64,000 nucleotides of DNA from Onthophagus taurus. Its lineage: Eukaryota; Arthropoda; Insecta; Coleoptera; Scarabaeidae. This document shows positions 56,625 to 64,000 of the stretch, piece by piece; within the stretch, counting starts at the first letter, position 1; every line of letters starts with the position of its first letter. Below the pieces are notes generated by a model. It did not search any database, had not been told where the DNA came from, and saw only the letters and a list, made by a program, of their open reading frames with translations. The DNA is taken from the NCBI RefSeq assembly GCF_036711975.1, contig NC_091968.1, positions 17,546,001 through 17,610,000 of the forward strand. The letters run 5' to 3'. Position numbers and translations under genes: made by a program.

Positions 56625-58852
56625 CTAAACGTTTCTGACGCATCTTTTATACAGATAATAATTGTGAATATATAATCTAAATTGAGTTAGCGATGTGAAC
56701 GTAATACTTTTACAAATTTCTGACGGTACATTTAAGGACATATTGTTAATGTTGATTCTGTACATTTTATGAAACAAAAGAATTTCATCAGAATTACTAA
56801 GTTCACCTTCTTTCAACAAAATTTCTCGGCACCAGTCACACTGAATTTCGTCAATGTGAACTTTTGCACAATAACCCGCAAAATATGCCAATGAACATCC
56901 TTCCAATGTACTGTGGATGCTAAATTCCTCACATGTTGAGGCTTCCTGCAAATCGTCCTCCGAATTATCTTCATCAGACTCTGAGATATCCATTGGAGAT
57001 ACCGACGAGTCTCTTGTTGCTACATATTCATTTGTAGATAAAAACACGGCTCGATCTTCTTCACAATTAGCTTGCATTTCCGATTTTAACAAACTATTTA
57101 TAGAAATCTGCCTGATCGTAAGGCGAAGCATTTGCGCGGACGAATTTCTGGCATAACCCCCACGTTGTCGGATAATTGAAAAAAGATTTTCAATAATATC
57201 TTGATTTAATCGGGATGTTATTATAAATTGTTTCCCTTTGCGTTTTTCTTCATTATAAAGTTGTAAAACAGCCTGAACCGTTTGAATAACCCCGTCGAAA
57301 CAGGGAGGTCTGGTAAACTTATTACTTTTCTTATCCTTTTTTTTTAATTGTGAAAATATGTTTTTGTAATTCGCTACGGTAATGGAAGCTATAACAGTAC
57401 TCAAACGGGTGCTGTAATGAGACTCCTTACAGCATCCGATGCTGTAATGAGATTTTAGTAACATTTTATGGAACCAGTTCAAGTTGGTGACATTGGGTCA
57501 TTAATTTTTCTAGTTGTCAATGTGACAATTTTTGTCTATGGATGTTTAAACACGTTCTTAGCATCAAATACAAGGTCCACAATGATGAGGACATGGACTC
57601 TGAGCAATTTCTCTTATTTTGGGAGGTGTATATCAAAAATTTTTTTCAGATAAATATATTTTGTGTTTTGACAGTTTCTAATTGTCAATTCAAAGTTTCT
57701 ATTTTCAAGTGTTCCGGTGTTACCAACTGCTACATACCTGTTTCCCTACATTGCCAAAATTTACTTTATTTTTGTTAAAAAAAAGTATAAAAACGCGAAT
57801 TACAAAAAATAGCATAAAAAACAAGTTTCATAAGACTTAGAGCACTCATTCATTAAAAAACTCGTGGCTTCGCCACTCGTTTTTCAACTTGAATTCGTGC
57901 ATTTCAAGCGTGTCTTACGAAACTTGTTTTTTAATATACTATTATAGCTTCATATAAAACATTTAATACATCCTCCGAAGCATCGGAAAGTGCGCATTTG
58001 AAAGGATTTCTACTGTATCTAGTACAACTGTTGAGACAGTCAAACCATTTGTCCATAAACATAATGAAATCTGCAGTGTCGGTAGCTGTTGAACTTTTTA
58101 GCTCGCCTGTTGCTATTGACGTTTTTAATGCCGACGCAACGCTTTTGCTAAATATTTGGGCGGTAAGTTTTACCGATAATTTCTGAAACGGCGAAGGATA
58201 TAAATGAGCGTTTGAGATTTTGAGTAAACATCTCGCCCCTGACTTTGACTTTTGATCAATATGATATAATCTTCTGATACCTTGAAAAGAAATTGTTTCG
58301 TATGCTTTTCAAAAGATGAGGGGCATCAAAAAGTGCAAACACTTTTTGCGTATTTTTAAACATGAAATAAGGTTTTTTAGGACTATTTTTTGTCTTAATA
58401 AATGTTTATACGCATTTGGTGCTTTATAATTTAAACTAAGTGAAAATTTATTTTTCATTGTATGTCCAGTGGCCTTTTGTTTTATGTAGTAATTGCATTG
58501 TCGCAAATGTTCTATGTTGAGGGGAATGATATTTTATAACACTTAGACAGGATTGTAAATTGTTTGATAGTGTGGTGATAGTTAATCTTTTTTTTAGTTT
58601 TTATATTGTTGACTTCGCATTTTTACATTTCAGTCTGAGTTTATCGTATTTTTCCTTTAATTTATTTAAAGCACAGGGTATCTGACTATGATGGGAGTTC
58701 GGTGACGGAAATTCTAGATACTCACTTGGAAACTTCTTTTGACAAGGCGAACTATCTAATACTGGTGACGATTTAGAACTTTTATCAGGGGATAGAAAAC
58801 GTACCTCGCCATGTTTAGAAACCGCATAATTGCTAACAATATACATAAACAA
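56625..58852 (-). pseudogene. P-type transposase, internally deleted
   Basis: N-terminal remnant 58852-58601: a Ser/Pro-rich linker and a coiled-coil piece (LNKLKEKYDKLRLKCKNAK). At about 58450-58390 comes SLSLNYKAPNAYKHLLR, the start of the catalytic domain, and then directly KKPYFMFKNTQKVFALFDAP and HLLKSIRNNFF at about 58378-58290, although some 150 residues usually lie between. KLTAQIFSKSVASALK (about 58180-58130) and CLNSCTRYSRNPFKCALSDA (to about 57955) follow. Then a 567-bp insertion. The C-terminal frame (57384-56625) has TRPPCFDGVIQTVQAVLQLY and SRLNQDIIENLF. Frameshifts occur besides the deletion. A deleted derivative like this recalls the KP repressors of Drosophila. Confidence 0.8.
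57385..57951. mobile_element. 567-bp insertion in the P-like gene, with repeat copy 2
   Basis: Ends GAAGCTATAACAGTA at 57385 and, inward from 57951, GAAGCTATAATAGTA: 14 of 15 agree. The right 233 bp (57713-57945) repeats the window start (1-236). Inside is a directly repeated word GATGCTGTAATGAGA/GGTGCTGTAATGAGA at about 57407 and 57438. The P-type frame is interrupted between these ends. No convincing target duplication. A long plus-strand frame (57468-57653) is not recognised. Confidence 0.6.
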
Positions 58853-59410
58853 TCTTTATATTTAAAAATATTTTAATTTTATTTGTATATGTACTCATAT
58901 CGTCAATCCTGCTTAATTTCAACAAAATGCGAATCTGTATTTTCCTGCTGTCCCTGTGCAGTAAACAACCAGTACACCCCCATACGCGCCTGCCCCGGAT
59001 GTATTCGTTAAAAGTGTTAAAACCTAAAAACACGAAATATCGAAATATCGATTGATTGATAAAGCCGCCGACCGAGATTAATACCAATGTACATACATAA
59101 CTGAACTTACTCGATAAGAATGGTCTTAATTACCTACAATTTTCGATTTACTATTGATTTAATTTTATATTCAGTCGATTAATTTTGCTTTTTTTAAAGT
59201 TCATTGTAGGCATCTGTAAAATATTTTGATGTGGAATTGTTAATGGTTTATTATCTGATTTAACTCCTAGATGGAACACTGTTCGTTAAAATATAAAAAT
59301 AAAAACAGATTTAATCGCTAGATGGCGACATCAAAAATTAAATCTTTTATGGGTTGCCAATTCTTTCTATCTCGTGAGCTAACTATATTCTCTATAAACA
59401 AAGATATAAT

Positions 59411-60569
59411 CAAAGGATACATGTTTATTTATGTGTACGAATCATTAGTATACGTTCACGTTTCAATATTTATAATACAAGACTAAAATAATAATGTGAA
59501 TTTATTATCTTGTCATAATAACAGATCTTTCTATTTCAGTTTGACTGATGACAACTTCAAAAACTTCAAGTACAAAATATACAATACACTAAAAGAATAG
59601 AAGGTAATCTAAATACCGTCAAGTAATTTCATGCATTTAAAGTTTTGTAGCTTTAAAGTTGCCATCTAGTGAGCAAGAGTGAAAATTTTCATGTAAATCT
59701 GCTTTACAGCATTTTATTTCGTAACGGAAACTTATCCCCACTTCAACACCTGTTTGTAGAGAACCAATCCGCAATAGATTCTTGATCATTTGAAGTTCTG
59801 GTTTTGTAACGTACTTCGAGGTGTTTTCGAGCTGGTTAATTTCAAACCGAAAAAAAGCAGTTGATAAATTTGATTCTGCATTACCTTATTCATCATGTCT
59901 TCTGAGTAAGTTCAAATTATAATTTTTAACTAAAATTCACTTAAGGTACGATGTTATTTATTTACTTTAACTCTTAATTTTACCAAGGTATGTAATTAAA
60001 TGTATGGCATTATTTTTTTGCGACAATGTCTTGGCAAAATTGTTCTCCTGGTTATTTAGGCATGATTCTGATTCATCATCTGCTTCAAAGGATGATGACA
60101 ACTTGTAGATTAAAACGGCTATAAAAAAACATGTATAAAATAAGCTAAACAATTTGTTTTTATATAATTTAAGATTGAAAGAAGTTGAAATTTCGAGCAT
60201 CACAACAATAAATTTTTAGATTTCTACATTTTATATTTACCTTGGAATACAAGTACTGGAAACACTTCAAAAATCTTACTATAGACACAGACAAGTTTTG
60301 CAGTGACAGCCACAATGAGATATTCGAATAGTTCATCTTTCATATCATATGGAATGTTAATAATCAATGAACAATTAGTTCAATTTTAGGTGAAATGTTC
60401 ATTTTGGTATTCTCTTATAAGCACAAAGTCATTCTGCTTATACAACATACAAGTTTATGCCACTAGGAAATCCACCTAGAGGACAATTTGAATAAACAGA
60501 CTAAAAGGTGGTAACAAATAATTTGAACCTCCTTTGCATTCTACTCTTGCAGATTATTTACAAATTATT
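59411..60569. other. No gene recognised
   Basis: AT-rich DNA between the second P-like element and the satellite. An ATG frame of 78 codons at 60203-59967 (minus) has a hydrophobic stretch but no family likeness. Nothing else. Confidence 0.4.
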
Positions 60570-63500
60570 ATATACAGGTGTTCTGAAACATTGTATCTCA
60601 AGAACGAATTAAGATATTTTGATGAAACAAAGAACATTTTAAAGCTAATTTTATGAGTATTCAATGTGCCATAAATACTTTCTTATTTCCCACAAATATG
60701 GTTGTTGTGATATTTTAAACCCAACTCCGCATGTTTGATTACTGTAGATTTGAAGAATAGAATTTAAACACTTGTATCTCAATAACGAATTGAGATATTA
60801 AGATGAAACAAAGAGCATTTTAAAGCTAATTTTATGAGTATTCAATGTGCCATAAATAGTTTCTTATTTCCTACAAACACGGTTGTTGTGATATTTTAAA
60901 CCCAACTCAACATGTTTGATTACTGTAGATTTGAAGAATAGAATTTAAACAATTGTATCTCAATAACGAGTTGAGATATTAACTTGAAACAAAGTATATT
61001 TTAAAGCCAATTTTTTGAGTATACAATGTGCCGTGAATAATTTCTTATTTCCCACAAACACGATTGTTGTGATATTTTAAACCCAACTCTGCATGTTTGA
61101 TTATTGTAGATTTGACGAATAGAATTTAAAACGTTGTATCTCAAGAACGAATTAAGATATTTTGATGAAACAAAGAACATTTTAAGGCTAATTTTATGAG
61201 TACTCAATGTGCCATAAATACTTTCTTATGTCTCACAAATATAGTTGTTGTGATGTTTTAAACCCAACTCCGCATGTTTGATTACTGTAGATTTGAAGAA
61301 CAGAATTTAAACAGTTGTATCTCAATAACGAATTGAGATATTAAGTTGAAACAAAGTATATTTTAAAGCCAATTTTTTGAGTATACAATGTGCCGTGAAT
61401 AATTTCTTATTTCCCACAAACACGGTTGTTGTGATATTTTAAACCCAACTCTGCATGTTTGATTATTGTAGATTTGACGAATAGAATTTAAAACGTTGTA
61501 TCTCAAGAACGAATTAAGATATTTTGATGAAACAAAGAACATTTTAAGGCTAATTTTATGAGTACTCAATGTGCCATAAATACTTTCTTATGTCTCACAA
61601 ATATGGTTGTTGTGATGTTTTAAACCCAACTCCGCATGTTTGATTACTGTAGATTTGAAGAACAGAATTTAAACAGTTGTATCTCAATAACGAATTGAGA
61701 TATTAAGATGAAACAAAGAACATTTTAAAGCTAATTTTATGAATATTCAATGTGCCATAAATAGTTTCTTATTTCCTACAAATACGGTTGTTGTGATATT
61801 TTAAACCCAACTCTACATGTTTCATTATTGTAGATTTGACGAATAGAATTTAAAACGTTATATTTCAAGAACGAATTAAGATATTTTGATGAAACAAAGA
61901 ACATTTTAAAGCTAATTTTATGAGTATTCAATGTGCCATAAATACTTTCTTATTTCCCACAAATATGGTTGTTGTGATATTTTAAACCCAACTCTGCATG
62001 TTTGATTATTGTAGATTTGACGAATAGAATTTAAAACGTTGTATCTCAAGAACGAATTAAGATATTTTGATGAAACAAAGAACATTTTAAGGCTAATTTT
62101 ATGAGTACTCAATGTGCCATAAATACTTTCTTATGTCTCACAAATATAGTTGTTGTGATATTTTAAACCCAACTCTACATGTTTCATTATTGTAGATTTG
62201 ACGAATAGAATTTAAAACGTTATATCTCAAGAACAAATTAAGATATTTTGATGAAACAAAGAACATTTTAAAGCTAATTTTATGAGTACTCAATGTGTCA
62301 TAAATACTTTCTTATTTCTCACAAATATGGTTGTTGTGATGTTTTAAACCCAACTCCGCATGTTTGATTACTGTAGATTTGAAGAACAGAATTTAAACAG
62401 TTGTATCTCAACAACGAATTGAGATATTAAGATGAAACAAAGAGCATTTTAAAGCTAATTTTATGCGTATTCAATGTGCCATAAATAGTTTCTTATTTCC
62501 TACAAACACGGTTGTTGTGATATTTTAAACCCAACTGTGCATGTTTGATTATTGTAGATTTGACGAATAGAATTTAAAACGTTATATCTCAAGAACGAAT
62601 TAAGATGTTTTGATGAAACAAAGAACATTTTAAAGCTAATTTTATGAGTACTCAATTTGCCATAAATACTTTCTTATTTCTCACAAATATGGTTGTTGTG
62701 ATGTTTTAAACCCAACTCTGCATGTTTGATTACTGTAGATTTGAAGAACAGAATTTAAACGGTTGTATCTCAATAACGAGTTGAGATATTAAGTTGAAAC
62801 AAACTACATTTTAAAGCTAATTTTTTGAGTATTCAATGTGTCATATTTTTTATTTCCCACAAACACGGTTGTTGTGATATTTTAAACCCAACTCTGCATG
62901 TTTGATTATTGTAGATTTGACGAATAGAATTTAAAAAGTTGTATCTCAAGAACGAATTACGATATTTTGATGAAACAAAGAACATTTTAAAGCTAATTTT
63001 ATGAGTAGTCAATGTGCCATAAATACTTTCTCATTCCCCACAAATATGGTTGTTGTGATATTTTAAACCCAACTCCGCATGTTTGATTACTGTAGATTTG
63101 AAGAATAGAATTTAAACAGTTGTATCTCAATAACGAATTGAGTTATTAAGATGAAACAAAGAGCATTTTAAAGCTAATTTTATGAGTATTCAGTGTGCCA
63201 TAAATAGTTTCTTATTTCCTACAAACACGGTTGTTGTGATATTTTAAACCCAACTCTACATGTTTCATTATTGTAGATTTGACGAATAGAATTTAAAACG
63301 TTATATCTCAAGAACGAATTAAGATATTTTGATGAAACAAAGAACATTTTAAAGCTAATTTTATGACTACTCAATGTGCCATAAATACTTTCTTATTTCT
63401 CACAAATATGGTTGTTGTGATGTTTTAAACCCAACTCCGCATGTTTGATTACTGTAGATTTGAAGAACAGAATTTAAACAGTTGTATCTCAATAATGAGT

Positions 63501-63750
63501 TGAGATATTTTGATGAAACAAAGAACATTTTAAAGCTAATTTTTTGAGGATTCAATGTGCCGTAAATACTTTCTTATTTCCCACAAACACGGTTGTTGTG
63601 ATATTTTAAACCCAACTCTGCATCTTTGATTATTGTAGATTTGACGAATAGAATTTAAAACGTTATATCTCAAGAACGAATTAAGATATTTTGATGAAAC
63701 AAAGAACATTTTAAAGCTAATTTTATGAGTACTCAATGTGCCATAAAACA
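60570..63750. repeat. Satellite array, 181-bp monomers
   Basis: The word TTGTATCTCA (or a close form) begins units at 60591, 60772, 60953, 61134, 61315, 61496, 61677 and so on to 63664, with a step of 181 bp; about 17.5 copies. Two monomer types differ at TCAAGAACGAATTAAGATAT versus TCAATAACGAATTGAGATAT and at the end (AATAGAATTTAAAACG versus ACAGAATTTAAACAG). They largely alternate, giving a 362-bp dimer, with three runs that break the rule. The array starts after TATACAGGTGTTCTG and ends at CAGTTGTACAGGG. Confidence 0.95.
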
Positions 63751-63825
63751 CAGTTGTACAGGGAATGATGGTCGCTCGCTACATCTATTTTATTTTGTAC
63801 ATGTACTAATGAGCTTCGCCACTTA

Positions 63826-64000
63826 ATAATAATAATAAATTGCTTTATTGTTCTCATATCATACAAAAAAATCATTGTAATAAATCATTGAAAATAATAG
63901 AAGAAAAAACGGAAATAAACAGAAAAGTAAATTCAATAATTACCAATAATAAAAATAAAAAATTCATACATGAGAACAATCTTATGACATGGTTCAACTC
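63826..64000 (-). mobile_element. 3' end of a LINE or SINE, minus strand
   Basis: (AAT)n followed by TTGCTTTATTGTTCTCATATC; such a beginning is typical of insect retroposon 3' ends on the complementary strand. TTCATACATGAGAACAA near 63965 is an inverted copy of TTGTTCTCATATCATAC. The element is cut by the window end. The nearby word GAGCTTCGCCACTT is also seen in the repeat at 150-180. Confidence 0.35.

Larger units (their letters stand above)
55654..59403. mobile_element. Second P-like element with 29-bp inverted ends
   Basis: Left end CATTGTTTATAGAG at 55654 and right end, read inward from 59403, CTTTGTTTATAGAG; both go on with xATATAGTTAGCTCA, 27 of 29 bases alike. The repeat ATATAAT lies directly outside both (55647-55653 and 59404-59410). 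The element (3750 bp) holds a broken P-type transposase on the minus strand, a 567-bp insertion and a perfect 75-bp hairpin. A further copy of CTCTATAAACAAAG lies inside at 56345-56358. No THAP domain was found. Confidence 0.75.

Noticed and set aside
61001..63751. Repeated minus-strand open frames of 60-71 codons beginning MSTHKISLKMFF
   Set aside because: They are one per 181-bp satellite unit, keep the reading frame only by the monomer length, and have no start context or protein family. They are by-products of the repeat.

Overview
This window looks like an insect nuclear genome, probably a beetle (an inference from gene content; no species can be named). It is AT-rich, genes have short GT-AG introns, there are no operons or ribosome binding sites, and most of the length is transposable elements of many classes, often nested. 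Only two ordinary host genes are convincing: a secreted DM9-repeat (DUF3421) protein at 21378-22034 and a gustatory-receptor-like 7-TM gene at 33573-34669, both on the minus strand, both two- or three-exon genes that read cleanly.

Layout. 1-2392: repeat fragments, a foldback element and a broken gene. 2393-6684: a plus-strand LINE (PHD-finger ORF1, endonuclease/RT ORF2) that splits that broken gene, which resumes at 6690-7010. 7640-20220: a nest of insertions. The oldest layer is a minus-strand BEL/Pao retrotransposon. Its gag is cut at a TTAA by a DNA element (10553-19811, about 19-bp inverted ends, TTAA on both sides) that carries a Mutator-like transposase/YqaJ nuclease gene. That element was itself entered by a P-element relative (14195-18826; THAP domain, 34-bp perfect terminal inverted repeats, 7-bp target duplication) and by an LTR retrotransposon now reduced to a solo LTR (19316-19758). 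22861-27120: a 5'-truncated LOA/R1-group LINE with a 10-bp target duplication, sitting in an older LINE. 27560-28500: hAT and LINE scraps. 28550-32690: an almost intact Jockey-like LINE.

35013-41400 is the most striking element: 6388 bp, flanked by an exact 9-bp target duplication, with about 1.2-kb terminal inverted repeats built from 176-bp tandem units. It encodes one long, now broken, protein joining a Mutator-like transposase, a Ulp1-type cysteine protease and a PHD/RING-like zinc finger. 42068-44788 is a LINE copy whose RT half is inverted relative to its RNase H half inside one 12-bp target duplication, the signature of twin priming; a hAT-type MITE sits inside it. 44966-46781 is another LINE fragment with a 13-bp target duplication.

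47700-50360 holds foldback elements and a perfect hairpin. 50600-53220 is a 346-bp dimeric satellite that ends exactly in the coding sequence of a THAP/P-like gene (53221-55454). 55654-59403 is a second P-like element with 29-bp inverted ends and a 7-bp duplication, internally deleted and hit by a 567-bp insertion. 60570-63750 is a 181-bp satellite with two alternating monomer types. The window ends in the tail of another repeat. None of the elements seems able to move by itself as read here: each transposase or RT has at least one stop, frameshift or deletion, although several breaks fall in homopolymers and might be assembly errors.
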